From Zancudomyces culisetae (taxonomy: Eukaryota; Kickxellomycota; Harpellomycetes; Harpellales; Legeriomycetaceae): a stretch of DNA of 25,564 bases. Below are positions 9,778-20,279 of this stretch, piece after piece. Position numbers and translations under genes: made by a program. The notes below the pieces were generated by a model. It had not been told where the DNA came from, ran no database searches, and worked only from the letters and a program-made list of their open reading frames with translations. Location: the NCBI GenBank assembly GCA_001969505.1, contig LSSK01000677.1, positions 1 to 25,564 on the forward strand, written 5' to 3'. Each line of letters starts with the position of its first letter. Positions within the stretch are counted from its first letter, which is position 1.

Positions 9778-9839
9778 TCAATTACTCTCTTTCCTTCCCT
9801 GTTTTTCTTTCTTAATTCTACTTTCTTTTTTTCTTTTTT

Positions 9840-11609
9840 TTAGCCGCTTGCTGTAGTATTGTAATACTGCTGCAATTGCCGCTTGTATATTTCACGATCC
9901 TCTTTCAAGTCTTCAATAGTCTCTTGTTTCTCTCCCAACAGTTCCAACAATGTCTGATGCTGTGCCTGTAACTGCTGGTGCATCGTCTGCAATTCATTAA
10001 TCTCATTTCTCAATGCTATTAGTTCTCGTTGCATCTTTGTTTTGTTTTGTTGTAACTTTTGGTTTTCATTGATTAGCTGCCGAACCTGCTGCATATTACT
10101 TTGCTGCCCTTTCTCTACTTGTATTCCTTTCCCCTTCTCTTTTTCTTTTTCTTTTTCTTTCTCTTCCTCTTTTTCTACTTTTCTACTCTTTTCCTCTAGC
10201 CTTTCTACTTGTTTCTCTATCTCTTTTTCCCTTTCTATCAACTTTTCATTCTCAATCAATTTCACCCTTTCCCTTTCTCTGAGCTGTTGGTTTTCCTCTT
10301 CTAATCGCCTTATTATTTCCTCATTTTCTTTATTCTTTACCCTCTCCTTATCAATTTTACCCTCCATCTCCTCTTTTATTTTGCCATACTCTCCCTCCAA
10401 TTCCTCCTTCACTGTTTTTCTCATTTGGCTTTCTAAATCCCTACTCGATTCTTCTTTCCTCTTCCTTTCTGCCTCAATCTCTTCCAGCAACTGCTCCACT
10501 TGTTTGCTCTTTCTATTCACCGTTGCCTGCAGCCCTTCTATCTTTTTCACCAATGGTGAATTGCTAGCCATTATTCGTTTTTCTACCTCTATGTTTTCTC
10601 GCTCCATCATTCTAACTTGTTCTCGTAACGCCTTGTTCTGCATCACACTATTTCCCATCGCCTCCATCTTTTCTTCCTCTGCATTTGCCACTCGCTGTCT
10701 TAAAATATCCCCTTGCATATCTAAATCCTGAATCCTCTCCTCCATCCCATGCATTTCTATCTTCATTCCTTCATTCGCTTTTTTTAACTCATCTACTTGT
10801 CGCTCCAACCTCTTGATACGCTCTTGTGCCTTATCCAATTCTTTTTGCTTACTTTCTACCTGTTTTGCTACCTCTTCTGCCCCTCTTGTCTGAGAATCCT
10901 CTCTTTGCTGCTGTTGTTTTTGTCGTTCGTCCTGTTCATTTCGTTTCATTTTACCCAAAACTTCTTCATACCTCCGCTTGTACTCGTTTCCTGCTTTTAC
11001 TGCTATTCCCAACTTTTTTCGTAGTTTTTCAATTTCTTGATCTTTTACTTGCTCAATACTTGCCCTTTGTTGTCTACTATCATCTTCCCTCTCTACCCCA
11101 CCACCTCCTCCTCCATTACTGACTCTTCCAATATCCCTTTCATTTTCTCCCCTTTTGCTTGCATTTTCCAAAACCCCTTTGCTCAAAGTCCTTTTTATCT
11201 CAACTCCTTCACTTCTTCTTCCTTCCACCATACTCATGCTCTTATCACCACTAACACTTTGTTGTCTTCTCATTTCTAATTTGTTTTGTAATCCCGCTGA
11301 TTGAATCCTATCTTTTTCTCGCCTCTGCCCAGTCTCCCCATTAACTTCTCGTTCACGCAGTTTCTCTGATAAATTACCACCACTATTACCACCTGTTCTT
11401 GCACCCATTCCAATCGCTCCCCCGCTTCCCATTCCTGGCATCATTGGTGCTTCTTGAACATCTAGAACCTTATCAAATGTACTTTCTACCTGCGTCAACG
11501 CCTGCTTCAGATAATCTCCCCATCTTGATCCCTCTTTCTTTTTACTCCCCACACTATTACTATCACTATTACCGCTGCTATTGCTATTCCCTGTATTGAA
11601 AAAACTCAT
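9840..11609 (-). CDS. TMF1/Sgm1-like golgin (Rab6-type Golgi tether)
   Basis: 589 residues if translation starts at the ATG at 11609-11607; a TTG six bases upstream is not a likely start. The N-terminus begins MSFFN, as animal TMF1 begins MSWFN, followed after a Ser/Asn/Gly/Lys-rich spacer by Trp30-Gly-Asp-Tyr and an amphipathic stretch to about residue 53 (KQALTQVES, then DKVLDVQE), the vesicle-capturing tip of TMF-type golgins. About residues 185-585 are heptad-rich coiled coil with Glu/Lys runs. The last 60 residues match the TMF/Sgm1 C-terminal domain, with LLELLGEK at about 554-561, the part that binds Rab6/Ypt6 in relatives. It is expected as a rod-like dimer on the Golgi. It is shorter than human TMF1 and closer to yeast Sgm1 in length. 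It is convergent with the carrier and divergent from URM1. Confidence 0.85.
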   Translation of the reverse strand: MSFFNTGNSNSSGNSDSNSVGSKKKEGSRWGDYLKQALTQVESTFDKVLDVQEAPMMPGMGSGGAIGMGARTGGNSGGNLSEKLREREVNGETGQRREKDRIQSAGLQNKLEMRRQQSVSGDKSMSMVEGRRSEGVEIKRTLSKGVLENASKRGENERDIGRVSNGGGGGGVEREDDSRQQRASIEQVKDQEIEKLRKKLGIAVKAGNEYKRRYEEVLGKMKRNEQDERQKQQQQREDSQTRGAEEVAKQVESKQKELDKAQERIKRLERQVDELKKANEGMKIEMHGMEERIQDLDMQGDILRQRVANAEEEKMEAMGNSVMQNKALREQVRMMERENIEVEKRIMASNSPLVKKIEGLQATVNRKSKQVEQLLEEIEAERKRKEESSRDLESQMRKTVKEELEGEYGKIKEEMEGKIDKERVKNKENEEIIRRLEEENQQLRERERVKLIENEKLIEREKEIEKQVERLEEKSRKVEKEEEKEKEKEKEKGKGIQVEKGQQSNMQQVRQLINENQKLQQNKTKMQRELIALRNEINELQTMHQQLQAQHQTLLELLGEKQETIEDLKEDREIYKRQLQQYYNTTASG

Positions 11610-12095
11610 TCCCAATTCGTTAATCTATTTATTTTTATTCTATTTCCATTCAAGACTTCTTTAACTCTTCCACACTTAAAGCTCTGATTACTTTGTCTTT
11701 TCCCGCCTCTATTCAAACTTTGCTGAAATCGTTTGTTGTTTTGATTTTCTATCTTGGCTTCTATATTTACCTTTTTATTTATTTAAAACAGCTATTGTAT
11801 TAACACCCAATTGTGTGTGCTTATTAATTATTTTTTTTTCCATTTATATTAACTAAACCCAATTAAATTGCACCAATTGTGTATTAGTTTTTTTTCTTCT
11901 CTTTTAAATGTTGGGAATTAATAAACTAAAATTTTTTCAATTGAAATCGAAAAATAAAAAACTAGAAAGGTTTAGCAAGTAATATATATATACATTTATA
12001 TACAATATATGAATCGACAATTATAGACATTCTCATTACTCTTGTTGTAAAAGTATAAAATCTAAGCTAGTTAACGGCGTAAATAGTCCAGAATA
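11610..12095. promoter_or_regulatory. Divergent promoter region, golgin / URM1
   Basis: 486 bases between two genes read outward. It is AT-rich, with alternating TATA-type sequence at about 11982-12010 on the URM1 side and long T-runs. No specific factor site is recognised. Both promoters must lie here unless leaders overlap. Confidence 0.5.
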
Positions 12096-12660
12096 ATGAG
12101 TATCTCTGTAGAATTCGGGTATGTTGATTTTTATCCTATTAGTAAGCACAAACCTCACCTTTTTTTTTTTGAATACTGATTAATGTACTATTATAATATA
12201 TATCCATAGTGGGGGAATGGAATTGCTTTTTGGTGGAAAAACAAAATCCACAGTTGAGCTTTGCAATGTTACCTCAAAATCTCAAAACGATAAGGCTGAT
12301 AGTCGCAGCCAAGCTACTGATGGAACGAAACATTCTCCTCGAATAAGCGATTTGATCTTGTATCTTAGTGAAAACTTGTTGACTCAGAGCCCTGATCTTT
12401 TTATACAGCATAATGAACTGTAAGTGCAAGGGGAAGAAGAAGGAGAAGGGGGAAAATCAAGTATAATATTATTACCATTGTATTTTTTGCTTTAATGTTT
12501 TTTGTCACTTATTTATTCAAACTATATATATTGTTTAAATAGACGACCAGGAATTCTTGTTCTTATAAATGATGCCGATTGGGAACTCGAAGATGGTCCA
12601 CTATATACTTTACAAGATAAGGATACAATCACTTTTATCTCAACTTTGCACGGTGGTTAA
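12096..12660 (+). CDS. URM1: Urm1, ubiquitin-related modifier / sulfur carrier (three exons)
   Basis: Join 12096-12118, 12210-12419, 12543-12660: 116 residues plus TAA. Urm1 is a ubiquitin-fold sulfur carrier. Its C-terminal Gly-Gly is activated by Uba4 and, as a thiocarboxylate, supplies sulfur for 2-thiolation of wobble uridine in tRNA Lys, Glu and Gln; it also conjugates to proteins. Exon 1 (23 bases) encodes MSISVEF and part of a Gly codon. Joined to exon 2 it gives [13 protein letters not shown], the Urm1 first beta strand and turn. Exon 3 gives [18 protein letters not shown] and ends STLHGG, both hallmarks of the family. Both junctions keep phase 2. The ATG at 12217 inside exon 2 would drop the first strand, so I prefer 12096. 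Residues about 28-45 form a longer loop than in yeast Urm1. Confidence 0.93.
12119..12209 (+). other. URM1 intron 1 (91 bases)
   Basis: Donor GTATGT at 12119, acceptor CATAG ending 12209. A yUnAy-type branch candidate, CTGAT, lies in the tract TACTGATTAATG about 35 bases before the acceptor, after a T-run. Removal restores the conserved N-terminal strand of Urm1. Confidence 0.85.
12420..12542 (+). other. URM1 intron 2 (123 bases)
   Basis: Donor GTAAGT at 12420 and acceptor AAATAG ending 12542. The unspliced reading stops at once (TAA at 12421-12423), whereas the joined exons continue into the family motif [14 protein letters not shown]. Branch candidates are TTAAT and CTTAT, some 30-50 bases upstream of the acceptor. 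Confidence 0.9.
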
Positions 12661-13486
12661 TCAATTTTATTTCTATGTCTACCTCCCCCCCCTCCATCAA
12701 TAATTGAGCGGTTTGAAAAATAGTTTTATCCTACTTTTATATATATTTATATATTTATATAAAGATTTAAATATTTCATTTTTGTTTTTTTTAATAGACT
12801 TGTTTAATTTCTTTTAAAAGTATAAGAATTAATGTTAATAAAATACAAACAGAATTTCATGATTTGAATGGTTATCCCATTTACACATTGGACTGATTGA
12901 AAACCAGACACAAGAGTGAATAGATACTTGCGAATATGTCAATAGCTTTGAAATTCATAATGTCAATCCACTTTATACAAAACAAACTGACTATGGATTT
13001 TGAGAACACTGATGGTTACTATTTATTTTTTTATGTATGCTCACTTGCTCCAAAACTAATTGGAACTCGAATATATTATTGATGGATTGTATCCAATCTA
13101 CCTTTATAGCACTAATTCCCGTTCCTGTATTGTTTACGACAAACGTTTATCTTTTTCAAAAGTAAAATAATTCATACTATATGAAGCAGTATATTCTACT
13201 ACAAAGAATATAAAATGCCATAGTTTGCTACATCTCCTCAATATCTTGAATGTTTCACTTTCCTCGCTACAAATCGTTTTATATAGTTTACTTTTGACTA
13301 TTTATCACATTTTGCTCAAAAAAAAATATAATAAAAAAAAAACTATTTCTTAATAAATGACCGATGATTGTATTCTCATTGGCGGTTGAAACTCGTTTGG
13401 AACCGTCCTTGATTCGCCCATCAAAAAAAGCACTGGCTGATATGTTATAGCTATGGGGCTTGTAGAAAAGTCCGCAAAAAGGTAAC
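12661..13486. other. Intergenic region after URM1
   Basis: AT-rich. It includes a C-run (about 12686-12694) soon after the URM1 stop, an AT-alternating tract near 12738-12762 and A-runs at 13318-13342. I see no gene or conserved element. Confidence 0.6.
13476..13480 (-). terminator. Pol III T-run after tRNA-Met
   Basis: Five T residues on the minus strand, beginning six bases past the tRNA 3' end. This is the normal Pol III stop signal. Confidence 0.8.
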
Positions 13487-13559
13487 TGCTCTGGGTGAGG
13501 TTCGAACTCACGACCTTGAGATTATGAGACTCACGCTCTACCGACTGAGCCACCAAAGC
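13487..13559 (-). tRNA. tRNA-Met (CAT), elongator type
   Basis: 73 bases, intron-less, read from 13559 to 13487. The acceptor stem GCTTTGG pairs with CCAGAGC with one G-U. The D stem is GCTC/GAGC, the anticodon loop CTCATAA (anticodon CAT at 13526-13524), the T stem GTGAG/CTCAC with loop TTCGAAC, and the discriminator base is A. The T-T opposition at the base of the anticodon stem also occurs in eukaryotic elongator tRNA-Met. No CCA is encoded, as expected for a nuclear eukaryotic gene. Internal A and B boxes are present. The elongator call rests on the T54-type TTCGAAC loop and the lack of the initiator A1-T72 pair. Confidence 0.95.
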
Positions 13560-16500
13560 AATTTTTTTGTTGAGGTCTTGCTATTCTCTTCTGTGCTAAT
13601 ATACTACTTTTGTTTATTTTATATATAATTAAAAGTATTATTTTTTACTTTTATACCAAAATAGTTTTGTGAATTTGAATAGTCTATTACATTTATCAAG
13701 TAGGTTCAAAAAGCTTTTTTTTTTTAGGATAAGGTGGTTGATATAACACACTTCTATCGGCTTTTAACAGAATTCAATATATTTGCACACATCAATAAAA
13801 CTCAAAAATACATTTTGAATTGGTAACCTTATTTTCTCTATACATTTGTATTCACAGCCTTAAACACGGTAAACAAGCTACATGTACAATGCTTTTAATT
13901 AACAGTACATTGTTTATCTTTTTTTACCAAGATAAAACTGTAGTAACTGGGGTAAGTTTTAGAAAAATATCTTGTTTCAAAAATCTTTAGTATTGTATTT
14001 ATAAGTGAGTGCTACATATTGGTGTTTTATTAGTTTGGAAGAGAAAAAAGAGTGAATATTTTCTTTATTTCAACTAATTTCCGAGTAGAGAGTACCTATT
14101 TATAAACTAAATGTACTTGAATGATGATGAGTCAGATAAGTATTGAGAGTGTATGTTGAATGAATTAAAATACCGACTACGCTAGTAAAAATAGATTTAT
14201 TAAAAACCAAACACAGCAACAGGTTTAACAAACTAAAAATAACGCAGTTTTTATACACGGACTATTACAATTTTTCGGAAGACTATATCGGCGGAGAAAG
14301 CAATTATGAAAAGGGGAGAGCGAGATTGAGTTAAGGAATAATGAAAAAACGATATCGATAGCATCTTTAAATGGACAAACTGGACACAATAGAAAAGGTC
14401 GGAGAGAAAAGAGAGAAAATGAAAAAAAAAAGAAATCTGAAAAAGTTTTTTTTTTTTGGGTGTTCTGCTTTGCAACTGGGGTGTACTGATACGGCTAACA
14501 TTGGGTAATTAAAGAAAAAATAAAGGAAGGAAGAAGGCAAGTCGAAAAGTAGTAGTAACATTTGTTGGTTTTAATTAACGGGGTTTTAAAGATATCACTT
14601 CACAGAAACAAAAGTGGTGTGAGGTTTTGGATACAATTATTAGTCAGAATTACAAAATAGCCGATTACATATTTCTAATAATACTGTTATACGTAAAACA
14701 CTATTTCTCCTTGCTATCTTTGTAACGCCTACACACTGAAGAATGTGATGAGTAGTATGATATTCAGTTTTCCAAATCCACTCTTATTTACTCTTTTGAT
14801 CCACTACAGCTAATGATAGTAATGATGATAGTAATAGTAATAGTAAAAGGCAAATAGTTGCGCAATTGTTTTGTATCCCCTACAATTACAACTTTGAGTC
14901 CAATATTTTGCTTTTGTTTTTTTTAGTTGGCCTTTTCTATGTTAATAGTGGGAGTCTTTTTGTTGTGGATAATAAAACGGATTGGAATTGAGAAGTTTAT
15001 TCCTTGTAAATGGCGATACACTAATTGCTTTACTAATAATGAGAGACTTGTTTGTCGTTTATTTTATACTCTTTAGAAATGCATGTTGATGTTAAAAATA
15101 AACTATAGATTTGTAAGAGTAGGCTCAAAATTTAAACAACAGATGTAGCTTATTCAGCAGTGATAAATTGTTCAACAAGTGAAAAGTTAAAAGAAAATTT
15201 TTTCATACATGTGTAACAAGTAAAATAATAATGAAACGATATCAATACCCGTTTAATAGCTACTTTATTAGCAAATAAATAGCGTATTAATATATCATAG
15301 CCTAAAATAGAGTAAATGATTATTGAAGACACAAAGTGAGGAATAAAAGCAGATTGTACCATCCATACCACTTTAGATGTCCCAATCAAGTTAGCGGAGA
15401 GGATGCTAATATTTACTTTGTATAAATATCTCTATTCTGAAGTGAGTAAAGTATTATAAAATGACAAATGAAATGGTATATACTAGTATGAGTCAGACGT
15501 CAAAAAAAAGAGATTGATGCAGTTACCAGCAAAATATAAGGTTTTATAATTGTTTTTCACTTGCCCATTTTTGTGGAAGAATTAAACAGTGAATCAAGAT
15601 TCAACACCAATCCGCCATTTATGTATTTTTTGGAATGAAAAGTCAGTATAAGTAGTAGACCTTGTTTCTAACTCGTGCCGATATCGTTGTGATAATATGG
15701 TAATATAATAATGATGGGTGTAAAGGACTATTGGCGTTTTTAAAATTTGTTTTCTATGGTGCAAATTGATAGTATAAGGGTTAACCGCCAAACTGGTTGA
15801 GAAAAAAAAAAGAAAAGTGGATGCTTTTTTTTTACTGCAAATTTTGTAATAGGGATATTAAAATTTTGCTTATTTATTGTAAATCCCAAAATACAAAAAC
15901 TAAAAAAAAAAAAGGGAGGAGAGCAAAGCTCATCTTTCCAATTTGATAGTTTGTTGCCCATTTTATCATAACCAACTATGAGAGTAAACAAGTAGTAGTG
16001 GTACTATTTGTATGGTTGTGCGAGTAAACAATAGCATATGAGTATAGGTGTGTTGCATTAATTTGTGTGTTCATTTTGCTTAAACTTTGGTGTGGGCAGA
16101 AATTGGTAAATCGGGAAAAGCGGGCAAAGCAATGTGTAAAGGATACAAAGTAGAAACAAGGGCGAAGGTTTAAAGTGTTTAAAAAACTTTGGTGACTTTT
16201 AATGTGTTACAAACTTGTAAGTTGAACGTACAAAAATAAATATAGACATTTCCATATTAAATGTAAGAATATTTCCATTTGAAGGGAAGCAGAGTTACCA
16301 TCTCCGTTTATAGAAAATAATAGAGAGGATAATTATTTTAGATTTATAAGATACTTCAAACAAGGTCTTATTGTATAGTCAGTAGTAGGAAAAAAAAATA
16401 ATTCGAGTCAGTAATGTTGAAAAAGAGTAAAAATAAAAAAAATGAGCTTAAACAAAATCCACTAAATAATCAATAAACCCAACATTTTGCTAAATCGTTT

Positions 16501-17394
16501 AAAAAAATGAATCACCAATAGCGATTAGGTAATTAATTGATGAAAAAAGCAAAAAAATTATATTATTTTTACGAGAAATAAAGGAATAAATACAAAGATT
16601 TGTGGCAAAAATTAAGGCAGAAAAGCAAAATCATATAAAAATATTGAAAAAAGCAATAGAGGAAAAAAGGAAAAAACTATTTTTCAATTAAATTACAAAA
16701 CTATAAACAAAGTATAGCCTTGAAAATAAAAAGAGCTTAAATAGAATGTTGAACTATTTAGGTTAATCCATATACATGCGATCTACCAGGAAAATAGGTT
16801 TTTTTTTGTATCATTTTATATGTAAACCCGACAATTATTATTTTGAATTACAAAATACATGGTCCCCATTATTTCATCAATAAAATGCAGCAAATGAAAT
16901 GGATTTAGTAAATAGTAAAGATAAAAAACATCACTCAAAAAAAAAACAAAAAATAATAATAAAATAATAGCAATAATAATAATAATAATATATTTATTTT
17001 TATCAAGAAAACAAGATGGTGACAACTCTTAAAAGTAATACGGGACTCGGTTGAAAATAATTTTTTTTTACGAGGCAACTAAACTAGCATTTGAAAATTT
17101 GGTAAATATACAAATTGAAATATAATTATATATTAATTAAAGTTAAGGCTAAAGCTGAAGAAAAAGGAAAAGAAAAGGCAAAAAAAATATAAACGTATTT
17201 TATTTTTACTAGTATTTGATTTTGAATTGTTAGTCAAAGGGGACTAAAAAAGCTGTTCTTTTGAATTGAAGGGGTATCATTGCTACTATTAAAGAAGCGA
17301 GATAGTAAAAAATAGAGAGAGAAAAACAGATATTTTTAAAACAAGATAGTATAGCCACTCTTTTTTAAACACGGGTAGATAACGTATAAAGGTT

Positions 17395-17424
17395 GATAGA
17401 TAGATTATAGATAGATAGATATAG
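17395..17424 (+). repeat. GATA tetranucleotide microsatellite
   Basis: GATA/AGAT units repeated about seven times with one interruption (ATT). A simple repeat in the upstream region of the kinase. Confidence 0.8.
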
Positions 17425-18045
17425 ACAAATTAATGGATAGGTAATTACTTTGAAGGTATAATGAGAGGTAGGTTAAAAACACGTTATATGTTATGATAAA
17501 AGTAAAAGGTGTTGTCTAGTGTTGTGAAGCTATCAAGTTTGGGATTGGTATTAACAAGACTCTTTCTCATCACACTCACCTTTAACTCTGTATAAACAAC
17601 ATAGGTTATCGGGATAGAAAGGAATATCTTTAGAAATCTCTGAACCGGTGGAAAAAGAAAAGAATAGAATAAAATCTAGCAATCTCGACAATCCTAAAGA
17701 AAAAATAAAGAGAAAATAGATATTAAGGAATAAGAGATAGTTAATGTTATCTTGTTTGATAGTACAGAGGATAAAAACAAAAGATTGAAATATTGGAGAG
17801 AACAACTCTTGAAAAATACAAGAAACCGTAGACTTGAGGAGAAAGAATAAATAAAACAAAAAAAAACGACGAGATAGAACAAGAGTTTGTAAATCAAAAG
17901 AGTGTGCAGACGAGGTGTTAGAGATCAAAACGTTATCTTGAGGATTGTAAGAAAAGAAACAAAAAGAGCAAGTATTGAAACGAAACACAGTAGTACATGA
18001 TAATCTAGACAAAGAAGAGAAGAGAAGAGAAAAGAAAAGAATAGT

Positions 18046-18274
18046 ATGATGTATAATAACTAGATAGAATTACAACGGAAATACAAAAACAAAAAAGAGT
18101 AGAGAATATAAACAGTGAAATAGACTAGATATAGAAGTAACTCGACACAATAGAGAGATTAAATAAATTATTACAACAGCAAAATAGAGTCATTGACAAG
18201 AAAGAAACAAAGACAAAAAGAGAATAAAAGAAAAGAAAAGAATAAAAATACAAATATAGTAAATACATAAAAGG
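18046..18274 (+). promoter_or_regulatory. Leader of the kinase gene with a short uORF, then ATG-free
   Basis: ATG-ATG at 18046-18051 opens a five-codon frame closed by TAG at 18061-18063. From there to the main ATG at 18275 no ATG occurs in 211 bases, although the strand is A-rich. This supports the chosen start. The uORF could matter if transcription starts upstream of it. Confidence 0.45.
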
Positions 18275-19470
18275 ATGAAGAAAAGTAAAAACAACTTTTT
18301 TGGACCATATCTGTTATTACAGACAATTGGGGAGGGGGAGTTTGCCAAAGTCAAGTTGGCATTGCATAGAGAGACAGGGGAGGAGGTAGCAATCAAGATG
18401 ATTAAGAAGGAGTGGGTGGATTCGGATAGCAAGCTAATCAAGTTGAAGCGAGAGATTACGGCGTTGAAGGCAGTGAGACACCAGTATATAGTGAAGTTAC
18501 ATGATATAATCGAGACGGACAAGTATATAGGATTAGTTTTGGAGTATGTGAGTGGAGGAGAGTTGTTTGAACATATTTTGGCACACAAGTTTATTAAGGA
18601 AAAAGAGGCGAGCCGAATGTTTGCGCAATTGATATCAGCTGTGAGTTATTTGCATATTAAAGAAATAGTGCATCGAGATTTGAAGTTAGAGAATCTGATG
18701 TTAGACTGGAATCGAAATCTGAAAATCACAGACTTTGGATTTGCCAACCAGTTTAGTAAAGAGTATGGGGAAATGATGATGACATCATGTGGATCACCAT
18801 GTTATGCGGCACCGGAGTTGGTGGTTAGCAATGGGATGTATGCTAGTACAAGTGCGGATGTGTGGTCGTGTGGAGTGATTTTATATGCAATGTTGTGTGG
18901 ATATCTTCCATTTGACGACGATCCCAAGAACCCAGATGGGGATAATATTAACCAGTTGTATAAATATATACTGACAACGAAGCTTACATTTCCACAATAT
19001 ATTAGCGAAGAGGCACGAGGATTGTTGAAGCGGATTTTGGTACCAAATCCGATAAAACGTGCAACGATGGCAGAGATCCGACAACATAAATGGCTGGAGT
19101 CATACCGGGATCTGTTTATAGAAGTGGAGCGAGCAGAGGAACAGATGCTTCGACAGCTAAAGAGAACAGGAGGAAATGAAGCAATTGAAAGGCTCAAGTA
19201 TGAGCAACAGGTGAAAAGTCAGAGGGCGATTGAGGAGGTGATTGCGGGAGAAATGAAAAGGAAGCGACAGCAGAATGAGGAGATTCGGGGGCAAAAGATA
19301 ATTGAACAAGAAGAGGTTGAGAGAATATTGAGTAAAGCCAATGGAGAAATGTATTCAAACGAAAACGATGCGGGAGTAGCGATTGAGGAAGAATATGAGT
19401 ATGATGATAAAGAAAATGAAGAGGTACGATTTGTAGAACGGTTCAATAAAGAAGATATTGTACCAACTAT

Positions 19471-19501
<31 letters not shown>

Positions 19502-20246
19502 CTTGTAGACAGTATTAATAGCAATACTGGTATTGAAATGCATATTGATAAAGGTAATGAACCAACAATGACAGTGACAATGACAGAGATGGAAATAGAT
19601 ATGGAGAATCTATTTGAAAAAGTCAGTAATTCACCAGTAAAAGCTAAAAGTACAAATAAAGTAGAGAATAATGATGGATTGTTGAGTGTTGATAAATTTA
19701 ATGATGATTTACTACTTTTTCAAATGAAGGAAAAGGAAAAGGAAAAGCAAAATGAAAAGGAAAAGGAAAAAGAAAAAGAAAAAGAAAAGCAAAAAGAGAA
19801 AGAATTGGAAAAAGAAAAGGAAGTAAACACAAATACAAAAATAGATGATGAGAATATTGTGCTTTTATCGAAAATAGTTAATCCAAAACCCGAACAACAA
19901 CCAAACCATTCATCTCACACTCTTGACTATCAACTTCCACCTTTACAAACCATTTCTCCATTTTCATCACAACAAAGTCCAACTATAAAACAAAATTCAA
20001 GTCAAAAAAACGAGTTCAAGCCTGAACCGAAAACCGCAAGCGAATTCTCAAGACAACCAGACTTGCTGGCAAGTGGTAAAACGATCAATTCCAAACTAGG
20101 CGAAGAACTGGGAGTTGAAATTGGTCGGGGAATAGCTTCAAAGCCACTTCGATATTCTGAAAGTCGTTCGTCAATTGGTATTCCAACAACTCCTGATTCT
20201 TCCACTCCCAGTAAAAAACTACTTTTATGGATTTCTCAATTTACAC

Positions 20247-20279
<33 letters not shown>

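Larger units (their letters stand above)
13560..18274. other. 4.7 kb gene-poor stretch upstream of the kinase gene
   Basis: I find no convincing gene on either strand. The DNA is AT-rich with many homopolymer runs. From about 17270 to 18274 the + strand becomes markedly purine-rich (runs of GA/AAG), probably the promoter and leader of the kinase. Minus-strand open frames here (14251-14475, 15150-15389, 17551-18012) encode only Phe/Ser/Leu-rich strings with no domain, as expected opposite purine-rich DNA. Long non-coding RNA or a centromere-like function cannot be judged. Confidence 0.55.

Noticed and set aside
10042-10731. Plus-strand open frame of 229 residues inside the golgin
   Set aside because: It is a shadow of the Glu/Lys-rich coiled coil, reading as Ser/Phe/Leu repeats.
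11610-11615. TTG start two codons before the golgin ATG
   Set aside because: The ATG at 11609 gives MSFFN, matching the TMF1 start. A non-ATG start is not needed.
12217-12423. 68-residue unspliced protein at URM1
   Set aside because: It lacks the first strand and the Gly-Gly end. Splicing with good donor and acceptor sites restores both.
13350-13556. Minus-strand open frame of 68 residues
   Set aside because: Its first part is the tRNA-Met gene read as protein.
14118-14200. Possible C/D snoRNA (GATGATGA near 14122)
   Set aside because: No D box or terminal stem at a suitable distance.
17551-18012. Minus-strand open frame of 153 residues, Phe/Leu/Ser-rich
   Set aside because: It lies opposite purine-rich leader DNA, which gives Phe/Ser/Leu strings by composition. 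No domain or conserved motif is seen.
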